A stretch of 64,000 bases of DNA from Salvator merianae. Lineage: Eukaryota; Chordata; Lepidosauria; Squamata; Teiidae. This document shows, one piece after another, positions 11,255 through 23,767 of this stretch; positions within the stretch are counted from its first letter, which is position 1, and the number at the start of each line of letters is the position of its first letter. Made by a program: the position numbers and the translations under genes. The stretch is taken from the NCBI GenBank assembly GCA_003586115.2, contig QVOM02000073.1, forward strand, positions 34,090,423 through 34,154,422. The letters are read 5' to 3'. The notes beneath the pieces were generated by a model that was not told the DNA's origin, ran no database searches, and saw only the letters and a list, made by a program, of their open reading frames with translations.

Positions 11255-13107
11255 TCCATGTTCTCAGACCTTGGCTATCTGCTTTCCAATTAAACACCAA
11301 CAAGGGAGAACATTGGATCAGTGAGAAAAGCAAGCAGGCATGGCTGAGATTCAAGAAGAGCCAAAGATGGCTGTGCAGAGGCCAAAGTGTTGATAGGATA
11401 TCGTGCAGCAAGTTGTAGCATGCCTGCAACTGTGCAGTCACATGTGGCATCTGGATCGCTATGGAAATATATGAGCATGCACTGGCTGATGCCTGCACAG
11501 CCAGACCATTTGCACTCGTGTGCTACTAGCCCTTTATGGGGCTGTTCTTGCATGTGATGTACAAATGATCACCTGGGTCTTAGACAGTCTAGTATGGCAA
11601 TGAAATACCACACTAGGCTGGTAAATGCAAACCCAGTCTTGGTCTTGACATGGTAGGGAAAAGGACATGCATGGACAGCATGTCTCCACCATTAGAAATA
11701 GCACTATTCTTTAATGTGAATGGAGGAGATGCTGTGCATGTAATGCTTCCACCCATCCTGTATATCCTACCTGAATGGCCTTTTCTTCACAGCTTTTAGA
11801 AGTGAATAGTGTGGGATACCAAGAGATGGGAAATAAGATCAAACATCCAGTATTTTGACTGTCACTATCACCTCTCACTTTTCCCTTCTCACAGTCCAGT
11901 CACTTGAATCTACATGCTACTTATCACGGCACATGGAAAAGTTGGGGCCATCTTCACAATCACTGTGTAAAATACAACACTCATCTCAGATAGGCCTTGG
12001 ATTGGAATTAGTATGTCCCCTCTGATATTCTTTTTCTTTCAATTTGTAGTTTTACTTGGCAGCACTGAAAAAAAATACCCTGATGACATCAACAAATGGG
12101 GCTCTTATAAATCCAGCAAGCAGAAAATACATCTCCTGAACTGAATGCATGTTTTTAACTGAAATTAGCACAGGCTTAATATGTACCATTGAGCTACCAT
12201 GGCATGACAGCACAAAGTCTGTGGCTGGTGGGCTGAGAATGTTCCCTCACAATTTCTCTTCCCAATGTCACAAAGAAGCACAAAATTATTGGCATTATCT
12301 TCATGCAGCCTGGCCCACAGAGCCCCTACTGTGTAAGATGGGTTTGTATAAAGAGAGGTAATTGTAAGGTCCAGATAAATGCAGTTGTTATCTATACAGA
12401 GCAGCAAGAGAAATTAACATCATACTCACACACCTGCAGATCTTTTATTAGGGAATTTTAGGTATGAATTTAGACTGCAATAGAAAAGAATACAGTTTTA
12501 GGTGATTCTACCTCTTGCCATAGTCATACTGTGTTCAGCATCTTAGATACATTTAAGCTTTTATCTTTCCTCTTAAGCATCATTCCCTCCCATTACAGCA
12601 TCTTAATGCTTGCTGTGATGGAAATTTGTACTAATTATAATCTTAGCACTTAAAAGAACAACAGTGTGCCAGTGGCACGAATATGTAGTCAAGTTCTATT
12701 AAAAAAATTAAATGAATTACTTTAAAATAAGTGACATCAGATTTTATTTTAGGCCATGGCTGAACAGGGGATGACACCACAGTAGATTCAGTGTCAACCC
12801 CCTCTCTGACTGCCCCACATGAACACATTTACACCATAACAAGCCTGCCAAGATGTTCCCATTTGCACTGAAACTGCTTCACTATCAGACACTAAAAGGT
12901 GACCCTGAGGCAGCTTCTGCACTGCGCAGATCCTTACTTTACAAGCATCTCAGCAGTGCTCTATCCTTCCTGCGCCAGTTTTGGCACCTTGTACCTGCAT
13001 ATCATTGGAGCAATAAGCCATATTTGTGGTCATAAATCATGCCATGCAGCAGACTTTGATGATTCAGCCATGGCAGGCCAGGGTGATGGCACACAGGAAA
13101 GTGTATC
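11255..13107. other. Non-coding stretch, no gene recognised
   Basis: No convincing open frame or known repeat. Open frames of up to 87 codons at 11247-11553 overlap on both strands and lack motifs. Confidence 0.55.
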
Positions 13108-13163
13108 TGATCGGAGCCTTAATCACACCTAAAATATCTGATCAGAGCCTTAATCACACCTAA
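13108..13163. repeat. Recent tandem duplication, two 30 bp units
   Basis: TATCTGATCGGAGCCTTAAT and the following bases are repeated immediately with one substitution (CGG/CAG). The near identity points to a recent slippage or duplication event. Confidence 0.9.
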
Positions 13164-13852
13164 TTGCAACAAAAATCTAGCAGGACCTGTTTATCTTTGA
13201 GGTCTCTGGGCATATATGGAAAGTTGAAGAAACAATCAGGGCACCACCTACTTTGATCACTTCTTCCTTCTAGGCACCGGGGCTCAGAAAATGTGTAGAC
13301 TATTCCTGGTGTTTAGATCTTGCTCCGCTGATAAAGCCAGCTGGTGCCAGCTGCAATGGATTGTGTGACAGTGAAGGAATATGGATTGCCAAGGCATATG
13401 ATTAGTTACCACCACTAGTAGTAAGTTCATCACCAGGAGTTTTCCCACAAATGGTGGCAGGCATTGCTTTGATTGGAACACTTTTGGAACACACAGGTGT
13501 AAAGCACATGAAATATTCAAAGCTTTTTAGAACACTCTTATTCAGTCAGCTTCCAAAGCTTTTAGTAAGTTCATGGACTTTGATTTGCCTCCGTTAAATG
13601 AATTATCTTTCCTATCAGCAAATCCATACATATTGCTCATCCTTCATTTACTCACAGATACTAAATGAGGGTTTTTGTTTGCTGTTTGTTTTAAGCAGGC
13701 AGCGTGCAAATAATGCAAATTCGATACTGCATGAGTTTGAGAAGTGCCTTAATGGGTATCTGCAAGTACAAATGTTTTGTATATTGTGTATCAATCTAAA
13801 ACTGGTTTAAATTTGTAGGACTCGAAGCTTCTATGGCCAGTTTTTATCTCAC

Positions 13853-14082
13853 TTGCCGCAGTTTTGGGGGTTGTTATGCTGTGTCCAATAGTTCTGATTT
13901 GAACCTAAGCTTTAAGTTATGGCTAACAACATACATGTTCAGAGGATATGACTGCTAAAAGAGTTGTATTTGACTCTTCTAGCAGTTATTTCCTTGAAGA
14001 TGGTTAATCGTAGCCATATCTGAAAGCTTAGGTTCAAATAAGAATTATGGAACATGGCATAATACCCCCCAAACTGTGACAA
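13853..14082. mobile_element. Fold-back MITE with about 110 bp inverted arms
   Basis: The left end TTGCCGCAGTTTTGGGGG pairs with the inverse of the right end (TTGTCACAGTTTGGGGGG). The match continues through ATTTGAACCTAAGCTTTCAG-like sequence on both arms. The centre has a second, tighter hairpin, ACTGCTAAAAGAGT / ACTCTTCTAGCAGT. Almost the whole 230 bp can fold on itself. There is no coding capacity. Superfamily is not determinable because no clear target duplication is visible. Confidence 0.8.
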
Positions 14083-15464
14083 ACAGATTAAATTTATGTT
14101 TATGAATATTATAGTCCTGTAATGCTATTATGGCCACTTTTGTCTCTGACATCAAATGAGCCTATTTCATCATGAACAGCTCAGTGTTAGGGACAGTGGC
14201 AGCTGATAGTTGTTCTAATCTGTTAGTCCACTGATCAGCTCCAAGTGCTACTATGTTCATGAAGGTATATTCTTTGTTTGATAAGTCCATAAACTCCAGA
14301 GCTATTTTCTATTATCTGAATGTCAGGATTCTATTATCTAAATGTCAGGAATTGTAATATTTAAATGACAGGAAGACTAGAGCAAACTGCCCTCTGAATT
14401 ATTCCCATAAGTCTTTGAGACTGAGAGGAGATGTTACCTGCTTTTTCCACCAAAATGTTCCTAAGGGAACTTTTGCATCAGCATTGCTCCAAGCAATAAA
14501 ATTCAAAGTTGTGTTTCATTTGTGATGCATAGTCCCCTTATCTTCCCATCAGCACATAGTCTACTATCGACCATCTTCATCACAGTATATACATCTATAA
14601 ATTGGAATATCACCATGGTGATATGCAGAATGATTTTAGGTGGTACATGGACAAACTTTTAAAAGTGAGATTTTTTTTTTTTTTCATAATATTTGGAACT
14701 ATTTTCATAATTCTTGCAGAGAGAGGGTATGGAGCAAAGCAGCAACTTCTGCTTACATCAAGTATTATCTTGCACAATCTTCCATTAGGAGAGATTAAAA
14801 TGGTATAGGCTCAGGGCCAATTCCCTACTGCTCTCTAGATAGAAATGATGCTAGAAATGACTCTTTTTATGGGAAAAAAATGGAAATTGATGTTGCAGGG
14901 GAGGACATACTAATTAAAACACAACTATGGAACAGGACATTAGAAAATAATGAAAGGAAGACAAAAATTGCTTATTATATATGTGAGAAGGGCATTTCTT
15001 TTCAACAACCATTTTGCTGCTTCCTTTTTCCTTTTTGAATAAACAAACCCATACCAGCTATTAGTGAGATTATGTTCATGTTCTTATCAAGAAAAATAGG
15101 CTTGGTAGAATATTATACCTAGTGCCCATTAGAATCATCATAACTAATTTTTCACCAGACACTACACAGAAGCCTGAAAACAGAATCCATGCAAGTGCCA
15201 TTAGTTTAGCTAAAAGTCCAATATTTCTTGTGATGTGTGTTTTGTAGAAAAGGATTTTGTTGCTGTTTTTTTGTACACTGCTGTTGAACTTGGAGAAATT
15301 CAAAACTCTCCCACCATGCTTCCCCAAACATATTATTCCCTTAAAGGTTTTATCTAGTGGGACCAATTTTACATATCTGGAATCCCCTATCTCCTGCATA
15401 TCACAAAGATTATCTAAGGGCCTTTCTTCATTCACTAGGAAAGAGTCCAGGAAGAGGGTCTAAA
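14083..15464. other. Non-coding stretch, no gene recognised
   Basis: AT-rich, with a small direct repeat (CTATTATCTGAATGTCAGGA, then a TTCTATTATCTAAATGTCAG variant) at about 14308-14352. Open frames, including 119 codons at 15076-15435 minus, have no recognisable motif. Confidence 0.55.
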
Positions 15465-15890
15465 AACATATTTTCCACATGGTGGTACAGCATAAGGGAG
15501 GTCCTGCAGCCTCATAGTATGCTCCATCCACATAGGGTGGATGGAGCATAGAGTGGACTAGGGTGCACAAAATGCTGTCTTGGTTTGGTCTACTGGTAGA
15601 TCTCCTTTTCAAGATCTACTAGTGTACTATGGACGGTATACCAGACCATGAAAGTGTCCAGGCAAGGAGTACCACCAGGTGCTCTGAAGCCCAGGAACAT
15701 TCGTTACTGGTCTTTGGAGCATTTGGTGGCAGTTGGGTGCAAACTCTGAAGTCAGCATGGGGTCTGGTGTGGAACAGGCCATCCCAATGTGGACAGCCTT
15801 GTTCTATTCTAGAAGCAATTAATCACAACTTGGTATGGATTACAGGGTGGCCCATCCCATGGACCACAAAGGGGTCTATCAGCCTCCCTT
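15465..15890 (-). mobile_element. Family A MITE, copy A3
   Basis: It contains both internal palindromes in the orientation opposite to A1: a TATGCTCCATCCACATAGGG...GGATGGAGCATA block at about 15517-15550, and GGTAGATC...GATCTACT at about 15593-15622. Further right, AACAGGCCATCCCAATGTGG matches copy A4. The ends are degraded, and the right end abuts the 3' end of the old L3/CR1. Confidence 0.6.
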
Positions 15891-16403
15891 CCACATCCTA
15901 CCTGTCTCTCCAACCTAGAGACATTACCTAGACATCCATTCTAGTAACCTTTGATACATCTGACCTCCATGAAGAGGTTGCTGTCACCACCTCTTCTGGT
16001 GGTAAATTCTATAGACCAATGACCCTCTTGCTGAAAAAACACTTTCCGTTGGTCCTAACTTTCCTGCCCATTAGCTTCATAGAGTGCCCCCTGGTTCTAG
16101 AGTTGTGTGATAGAGAAAATATTTTTTTCTGTACTCATGTTTTCCAACTGCACATTATTTTATATACGTCAATCAGAACCCTCTTAAATGCTGTCTTTCA
16201 AGGCAGAAGAGGCCAAGACGTTGCAGCCTGATTTCATAAGGAAGATGTTTCAGTCCCTTGATCATTCTGGTTGTCTTTTTCTGCAGCTTCTCCAGTTCCA
16301 TAATATCCTTTCTGAGGTGTATTGACCAGAACTGTACACAAATTTAGAATTGTAGCCTCACCATAGATTGATAAAGGGGCACAATGACACTTGTTTTATT
16401 TTC

Positions 16404-16440
16404 TATTCCTAATTATTCCTAATTATTCCTAATTATTCCT
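16404..16440. repeat. Decamer tandem repeat (TATTCCTAAT)
   Basis: Nearly four exact 10 bp copies, grown inside the old L3/CR1 element. Confidence 0.9.
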
Positions 16441-16642
16441 AGCATTGATTTTGCTTTTTTCACTGCTGTGTGCACTGGGTCAACACCTTCATTGAGCTGT
16501 TAACCAGAACCCCAAGATCTCTTTCCTGGTCTGTCACACAAAGCTTGGCCCCCACCAGCTTATTGGTGTAAGTAGTGTTCTTTGTCTCAATGTGCATCAC
16601 ATTGCACTTTCTAAGACTGAAGTGCATTTGCCACTTCATTGT

Positions 16643-16867
16643 TCACTTACCTAATATCAGGAGATTCCTCTGGAGCTCTTCATAATCACTTTCAGTTTTT
16701 ACTACCCTGAACAATTTAGTGTCATCAGCAAAGTTTGCTATCTCACTATTTACTCCTATGTCTAGATCATTTATGAATAAATTAAAAAGCACGGGTCCTA
16801 ATACTGAACCTTGCGGAACCCCACTTCTCACCTCTTTCCACTCTGAGAACTTGTCATCTATTACCAC
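16643..16867 (-). pseudogene. Reverse-transcriptase core fragment of the CR1/L3 element
   Basis: A 74-codon open piece on the minus strand carries GVPQGSVLGPVLFNLFINDL followed by IANFADDTKLF. These are the conserved palm block and the catalytic FADD box of LINE reverse transcriptases of the CR1/L3 group. The flanking parts of the protein are in other frames. In live elements this domain primes cDNA synthesis at the nicked target; this copy cannot be expressed as an intact protein. Confidence 0.88.
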
Positions 16868-17765
16868 TGTTTCCTGTCCTTCAGCCAGTAAACAATCCAG
16901 GTCAGGACCTGTCCATTTATTCCATAGCTGATGAGTTTATTCAGCAGCCTTTGATGAGGGACTTTATCAAAAGCCTTTTTAGCAATGTTTGCTCTTCTGT
17001 GTGCATAGTAATTTTATCCTTAATTATGTTTTCCATCACTTTACCTGGTACTGTTGCTAAGCTGAATGGTCTGTAATTTCCTGGATCACTCCTGGATCCT
17101 TTTGTGGAAGATTGGTACTACATTTGCTACCTTTGTCTTCAGGCACAGAGCCTGATCTTAGGAAAGATTATATAATTTGGGTAGAAGCTCAGCAATTTCA
17201 CATTTGAGTTCTTTAAGAACTCTCAGATGAATGTCATCTGGTGTCAGTGATTTTTTAGCATTTAGTTTATTAAAACATGCAAGGACCTCCTCCCTGGTTA
17301 CCTCTATTCAGTTTCATTCTTCTGACTTGCTCCCTGAAAAGATTGACTCAGCTGCAGGCATATGCCCCTTGTCTATCTTCTTCTCTGACAACAGATGCAA
17401 AGGATTAATTTAGCCTCTCTGCAATCTCTATGTCCTCTTTAATTATCCCTTTCTATCCATTATCATCTAATGATCCAACTGCTTTTCTGGTTGGATTCCT
17501 ACTTCTGATGTATTTAAATAAGTTCTTGTTATTTTTCTTGGTTTTTTAGCAATGTGCTCCTCAAAATTCTTCTTAGCATTCCTGATTGCCACCTTGTATT
17601 TGTTCTGCCAGAATTTTATTCCTTCCTGTTTTCTTCATTAGGACAATCCTTTCATTTTCTAAATGAGCTTTTCTAACTTTTAATGACTTCCTGCACTGCA
17701 TTTGTAAGCCACACTGGTGTCCTCTTGGACTTGGAAGTCCCCTTTCTAGTGAAGTCAAGCATTGC

Positions 17766-19764
17766 TTCAATAACCTAACTCAAACATCATATGGACATGA
17801 TAGCCCATAGAAAAGTTTATGAAAACACATCTATAGACTTTTACTGGGTTTATTAATTGTGCATCTGATAAATACCCTGTAAAACTGATTTGCACAAGCT
17901 GATGCATACATGTGATACTAAACTTATGACTGACATGCAGATGCCTATGCAATATTTTGATTATAAACAATATATTACACATTCAATTGAAGAACTCTTG
18001 AATGAAGTAGCATTTTAATTTCCATTGTAGTGATAATAGTGGCTTTTAAGCATAGCTTGCATGCACACAAAGCACAACATGCTTTGATTTGTACGAAATT
18101 TAAGAACAGTCTTGGCATCATCATTGGAACATTGTACAAACCAATTTCAAATGGAACAATGCTCACCTAATATTAATAGCTAATGAAACAATAGAAACTT
18201 TGCTCCTACCAGCACTAAGGATGTACCCTAGCTCCTAAGAATTACATTACCTTTACTATTTTCTGTAAACTTCCTGGGACCAACAACTCCAAGAAATAAA
18301 GAGTAATCAAAATGATAATTGGCCTAAATGTCAAGTATTGTTTTGCTTACTCTTATTTATCATTTTTGTTCTTCATGATCTTTAGTGACAATACTGACTT
18401 AGATGGGCTTGTGGTCTGCTTCAGTGTTCCTAAGACCATTTGCCTTGGTGTGATTTTTATCTGTGATACAGCATTTTTTAAAAGCCCATTTAAGACATTC
18501 TCTGTCTCCTGAATTCAATTCCTGAATTGTGAACAAAGAAGCATTGCTGAAACATTTCACCAGTTATGCTCAAGTAATGAGAAGTAAACCAGTTACAAAC
18601 AAGGTCTGGACAAATTCTCAGTTTACACACTTCTTTTTGTAATAGCAGCAAACTGGGGATGATTAAGACACATGCTTGACCTCCTGAAAGGCATGTGATT
18701 TTCTGTTTTTGGAAATGGGCACTTAATATACAAGTCTACTGATAAGTAAAATATATGCATTACAAATGCATGCAAAACATGCCATTCTTTGTGCTGGAGC
18801 ATTTCCTTTCAACAACGCTGGAGTGACTCAGCTCATTCAGCTGCCTTCTCAGTCTTTGACTATATGAATAAATGCTGCTTAAATCAAAAACTGAGCCATG
18901 GGGAGTTTTTCTGAATCTTCCTCCCAAGCCATCACTAATGGAGAGGAAGAGCTTTGGTGGCCTCACTACTGGAGTTGGGCATATTTTCAGTGCTGTGATT
19001 GGATTAAAAAGTAATATATAAAGTTTATTTTTGCTGGTTTTCAAAACTTAAAACACAGTGCACAAAAGCTAGCTAGATCATCACTATTCTTTCCCCAGTG
19101 TGTTTTTCTTGGTGTAGGTGTTAGCTGAACTGGCGTAGAGCCCATTTAATTACCACACTAGCTGAACTTCTTCATCTGGACTGAAATGCTGGAGTGTCTC
19201 TCAGTATAATTAAAAAGAATCCAGCTCTGCTCGAGAGCAGCACTTCCTTATGTGTATTAAGATAGGGGTGGGGAACCAATAAAACTCCTCATATTTATGC
19301 TCCTTGAGTTTCATATTTTCCTTTGGCACTGGGCCCTCCTTGTGTTTACAGCTTGATTCTTCATATATAAAGGAAGAAACGTGAAGTATTTTCAGGTTCC
19401 GTTTAAAAATCATATTCATCAACTGAAAAATAGAAAAGGTCCCGCATGTTACCGAAGACTGACAGCAAACTCCTGGAACAGTCCAAGCTCATTAATTCTG
19501 CAAGACAGAACATTTTATGCAAGCTGGCCTCAGACCAACTGTTGTGGATCAAAACGTAGTTCAGGAAGATGAAAAGAAAGTCTCCAGTTGGAGCCTTTTC
19601 CCTCTTCCATTTCCCTCAGAGTCCACCATGGTCTACCAGATAATCATGTTACCTGTTAAACTGACTGCAGGCTGCTCTTCATATGCAACACAGTTCTGTG
19701 AAATTCCCTGGAATCTCACATGGGAAGATATTCTCATTTTCAGAGCAAGAACAGTATGTATCCT
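17766..19764. other. Non-coding stretch, no gene recognised
   Basis: AT-rich, no convincing gene. The block at about 18780-18900 is slightly richer in information than its surroundings but has no coding signature. Confidence 0.55.
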
Positions 19765-20190
19765 GAGGCATGTTGTTCTTTCCAGCTGGCCATTTCTTAG
19801 GTAGGGTGCTTGAGAAGCTGGTAACAGGCAACTTCTTGGACTTTCTGATGATTACAATTGATTTTGATTCAGTTCAGTCAGGATTCTGGATGGTATTTAG
19901 CACTGACACAGTTTTAACCATTTTGACGAGTAGCATTCAATGCTGTTGGTTATGATATCCTATTCTAAGCTATCTGATGGTTTTGCCAGCTGTTCTACTC
20001 CTGCCTGCTTCCAATGAGGAGTAATTTTTTCTGTTTAAGTATGTTGCAAGGCCACCTTGCTATAATGAGAATTTGGGGTGACACATGTCCAGTCTGATGA
20101 CCAGTTAACTCTATGTCTTCTTTTCATCAATTTTAGGTTAAACTGAGGAACTATTTTTTCATTAAGGTAGATAAATTGCAAGTACTGCTA
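19765..20190 (+). pseudogene. L2-type LINE reverse-transcriptase fragment (decayed)
   Basis: Frame from 19808: VLEKLVTGNFLDFL, then DSVQSGFWMVFSTDTVLTIL. This matches the finger block of L2-clade reverse transcriptases (VLEK...L...DPFQSGFR.G.STETAL). Further on, after stops and shifts, SDDQLTLCL at about 20092 sits where the YADDTQLYL catalytic box is expected; the spacing is shorter than normal, so there is an internal deletion. Not expressed as protein. The upstream limit is uncertain. Confidence 0.7.
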
Positions 20191-20396
20191 ACATGGTTTC
20201 GATGTGGTTTCAGATAAGATTATGTTTTTTGTGAAAGAGCAAGTTTCAGCATTGAGGATGAGGTTAGACCTCATTACCATATGATTTTTTTGAGGCCCAA
20301 GAATTCTGTGTGGTACTAATTGCCTTTTACCACCATAGGCCCTTTCTGAACAAAGCTACATCTTCATTACACAGTGGAGACACTAGGGATGTTCAG

Positions 20397-21235
20397 ACTT
20401 GCTATTTCTGTCACCTTCTGAGCTCATGTAAGCCGGGGAGTCCATAAAAACCTTACCTGGAAGTCGCCCTCGCACCTCTCTGCAGCTGCCTGGGTCGACT
20501 CTTCCATATTCAGCTCTTCAGTGCTCTTGGGTCACCTTGGGGAGCACCTCAACCAATCAGAGCCTTGCAGGAACCTGTGGGACAATAGTACAGGAAGGGA
20601 AGGGGACCAGCGAGCTCTTGCCAGTGTGGGGAAACTCTTCAGACTCCTATCCTCTGCCTTCTGTACTTAAAAAAAGACTTTACTAGTGAGACGTGGGAGA
20701 GAATGCCTTGCTACTAAAATCCAGTGTGCTGTTTTTAATTACAGAAGGCAGAATATGAGTTTGAAAAGTTCCCCACATGGGCAAGTCTCAATCTCCCCTC
20801 TTCTCCGATTCCCCAATGCTTTAGCAAAAGCTTCAAATGAGGCATCGCCACATCCCTCCTCTCTGCTGAAGCAGTTTCCAAGTCCTTCACTCCTTAACTG
20901 CCAGGTTTTTTCTGTTTGCAAAGGAAACATCAAGTCTCTTTCTGCCCTCTGCTCCAATTCCCCAAGGCATCAGGGACTCAGAGGAAAGGGGAAACTTGGC
21001 ATTTCCTTTGCAAACAGAAAAACCTTGGCTGTTAAGGAGTTAAGGACCTGGAAATTACTTCAGTAGTGGCAGGGAGTGGCCAATCAGTGAGCAGCACCCT
21101 TTGCAGGCTGTGGCGTTAGACTGCTGAATGGTCTTATTGGGTAAGAGTGTGTGGAAGGCTTTTTTCCTGTGCACCCAGGAATTATTCACTCCTTTTATGC
21201 AGGCAATTTTAAAAAACACTAATCTGAACGCACCC
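20397..21235. mobile_element. Non-autonomous DNA element with TIRs and internal inverted repeat
   Basis: The left end GGGATGTTCAGACTTG and the inverse of the right end (GGGTGCGTTCAGATTAG) match over about 16 bp. Inside, 20878-20935 and 20994-21051 are inverted copies of each other (about 85-90% identical by eye), separated by a 58 bp loop. Part of the loop (CTCCAATTCCCCAAGGCATC) also resembles 20797-20820. Open frames of 126 and 72 codons over it are artefacts. Flanks share only ACTA, so the target duplication is unresolved. Confidence 0.65.
20878..21051. repeat. 58 bp inverted repeat (hairpin-forming)
   Basis: The left arm starts CCAAGTCCTTCACTCCTTAA and the inverse of the right arm starts CCAGGTCCTTAACTCCTTAA. 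Both continue through TTTCTGTTTGCAAAGGAAA. Confidence 0.88.
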
Positions 21236-23339
21236 ACTATTCCCCTGCCTTTGGGATGGCATATCTTCATCCCTGTGCCAATGTGTCTAAGGGCTCATGT
21301 TCATGCCCCTAGGATTGGAAAGGGCATCTTGGAGTCAAGGTACATGGCATAAGACAAAATGGTCAACTTGCATCCTGACCCTTTCAGTCATCTCACAGCA
21401 CTTTGAGGACATGAAGTCAGACAACTTATGGAGTTGTCTGTGAACATGAATGCCAAAGTGTCAGGTGCTGGTAAACAACAGTACGCTCTGGCCATCAGCA
21501 GCAAAAATATCCAACAGGATTGGCTAGGGCATGCTGGGGAAAAGCCTTGTGGAGCCACAGCCCAGAAATAGCCTGACTACAGTTATTTGAGCTACAAAGT
21601 GCACATTATATCTAGATTAGCTTTGAACACTGTATGGAAACAACATTTGTTTCCAAAATACTATGTGTATCTTTCTGAAAAGCAATGACTGAAGAAAATA
21701 TATCTCACTAGTTCTAAAGAGATTACACTGTTCCTGCTCTGCTTCCAAGTCGCTTCAGAGTATGATTTTTCTTTAACTACTTAAACTGCTGGATAGCTTA
21801 AGGGCCTTTTTCTCAGACACAAACTTCCAAAATATGAAGACCATTCTCGGAAGATAGGGTACATAGGCAGAGGCTGGCCATTTTTCTGGTTTTGTAGCTC
21901 CACCTCTGCTACATCCTCCTCGGGGAGGCATATCTGCCATTGAGTTCAGTTTTATTTTCTGTGCCAGGTAAAGACCTTTTAGAATCTGTCTTAATGCTGG
22001 AATTTTATATGCTCTGTTGTACTGTGTTTTGGGAGACAGTATTTTATTATAGAACTGTGCTTTTTATCTTCTTTGGGAGATCTTTCACCTGAACAAGCAG
22101 AATCACTTGCAGATAAATAAATCTGCCCAAGAGTATTTTCCCTTTAACCTAGCTGTATTTTTTTCTATACATTTAGCGTTTCTATTTGTGGTGTTCTTTT
22201 TTATCCAGGATTGCCACAGTTAATAGACTTGTGTCCACACAAAGCCAGGGGTTACACTAATGTACCGTAGAAACCTCTGGGTTTTTAATTAGCATTTTTG
22301 TATCAAAACTCAGCTATTGAAACCATTTTATTCAGAAAAGTAATGGCTTCAGTGTTCTTCATATTAAGTGAGAGAGGCCCAAGTGTCATGTGCATTTGCT
22401 TTCCAGTTATGCCCTGTTCTAATATGTAGTTTTCTGTTCTAATATGTAGCTTCAGAGGTATAGATCATCAAAAAAGTTCATAAATGAGAACATGCAACAG
22501 AATTTAAATAGCTCTCTTCAGTCAAAGGTTACATCCTCACAATGCGAGACTGCGGTACCTTTAAAGTCGGACGCGAGGTGCGTAATATGGGTATGCCACA
22601 CACTTCCCTTCCTTTCCTTAAAGTTGAGGAATGAAAGGGCCCAGAAGTCAGCCATTTTGATTGTGACAAAAAAGATTTCTGAGTGGATTATGGGCTATGT
22701 AGGTTGCTTATACAGCTGCCCTGTATCTACATGGAAGATGAGAGTGACTGAGGGTGGCAAATGCTGTCAGAGAATTCTTTCCTGCCCTGTGGGAAGTATG
22801 TCTTCAAGGTTCCTGGTGGCCTTCAAGAGCCTTTGGAGGATACTCCATGCATGGGTGCACTGCTGGTGTGCAGACACTACCCCTCAGTCTCCACCAGGCC
22901 CTTTCTTCTGCCTCTGAGGATGAGCCAAAGTTAATGAGATTGCAAGAGAGGCTTGTGGCTTGTTCTGACTAGCAGTGATTTGTTGCAGATTTTCTCAAAG
23001 CTTAAGAATCTTGTTTCCTTCACTGTTGATTCAGTCCTCAGAAAAATATGTGAAAAATTACTTAAATCACATTTGGTGTGTGATTTCCACCTCCAAATAT
23101 ACCTTTGTACACCCCTGGGATACAATCCTACTCCAATTGATATCGCTATTGATATTATGGGTAGAGGGAGATGGCAATTGTTCTGCACTCTGCAAAGTGG
23201 GGAGTGCTTAAACCAATATGTCCGGACAGTGCGAGGAGGGGGAGAGTTATGGGAAGAGCTCTTTCCATTGCAGCACTCTAATGGGCACTTATGTCTTAGT
23301 GATGGCCCTGAGGGAACAGGAGTGTGTGTATCCTGTGCC
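21236..23339. other. Non-coding stretch, no gene recognised
   Basis: No recognised gene. A short tandem duplication (TTCTGTTCTAATATGTAG, twice) lies at about 22413-22451. A 141-codon frame at 22492-22917 and a 148-codon frame at 22953-23399 have no motifs and resemble chance openings. Confidence 0.5.
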
Positions 23340-23432
23340 CAGGGAGCACTTTATTGTTTTTGTTATTACTTAACTTGTAAACTGTGTAGAGTCATTTAAA
23401 ATCCATAGCATATAAGTCTAATAAATAAATAA
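23340..23432 (+). mobile_element. L2-type 3' tail with TAAA repeat
   Basis: TAACTTGTAAACTGTGTAGA followed by CATATAAGTCTAATAAATAAATAAA is the conserved 3' end shared by L2 LINEs and L2-mobilised SINEs of reptiles and mammals. The body upstream is too decayed to tell which. Confidence 0.6.
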
Positions 23433-23516
23433 ATTAATGGCCACATAGGAAACCAGCATCAAATGTTCAACAAATCCAAAAACAGAGAAATACATTTTCT
23501 TTGTGTATTTGGCAAT

Positions 23517-23578
23517 CTTTCTTCCTTCCTCCCTCCCTCCCTCCCTCCCTCTCTTTCTTTCTTTCTTTCTTTCTTTCT
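23517..23578. repeat. Compound (TTCC)/(CCCT)/(CTTT)n microsatellite
   Basis: Successive CTTC, CCTC and CTTT tetramers with no interruptions longer than one base. Confidence 0.95.
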
Positions 23579-23767
23579 AGAAATAATTTTTATTAAGTTT
23601 AAGCATACATAATAATTTGCACACAATCATATTTGATAAAGTAACAATAATAAATAATAGGAATATTTAAATAAAACAATCAGTAAAATAAATATTTAAA
23701 CAAAATAATAACAGAAAACCCTTCTATGTTATAGCATTCCTTCTGATTTTTCTTTTATACAAAGAGT

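Larger units (their letters stand above)
15905..17765 (-). mobile_element. Old CR1/L3-type LINE, 5'-truncated, about 1.85 kb
   Basis: The minus strand shows, in broken frames, successive parts of a CR1/L3-clade ORF2. Thumb and finger region sequence lies around 17700-17000, the reverse-transcriptase core at 16867-16643, and the C-terminal region at 16330-15960, where the family has its QFWA...LE.VQRR segment and final R-rich helix. A 10 bp repeat (TATTCCTAAT, about four copies, 16404-16440) lies inside. Many stops and frameshifts mark it as far older than the CR1 at 50.8-54.8 kb. Confidence 0.8.

Noticed and set aside
20686..21066. 126-codon frame
   Set aside because: It covers an inverted-repeat hairpin in a non-autonomous element.
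22492..23399. Frames of 141 and 148 codons
   Set aside because: No motif, no codon bias, and the second runs into an L2-type tail; chance openings are more likely.
23579..23767. Possible L1 3' untranslated region (AT-rich, after a microsatellite)
   Set aside because: No coding remnant adjoins it and low complexity alone cannot support the call.
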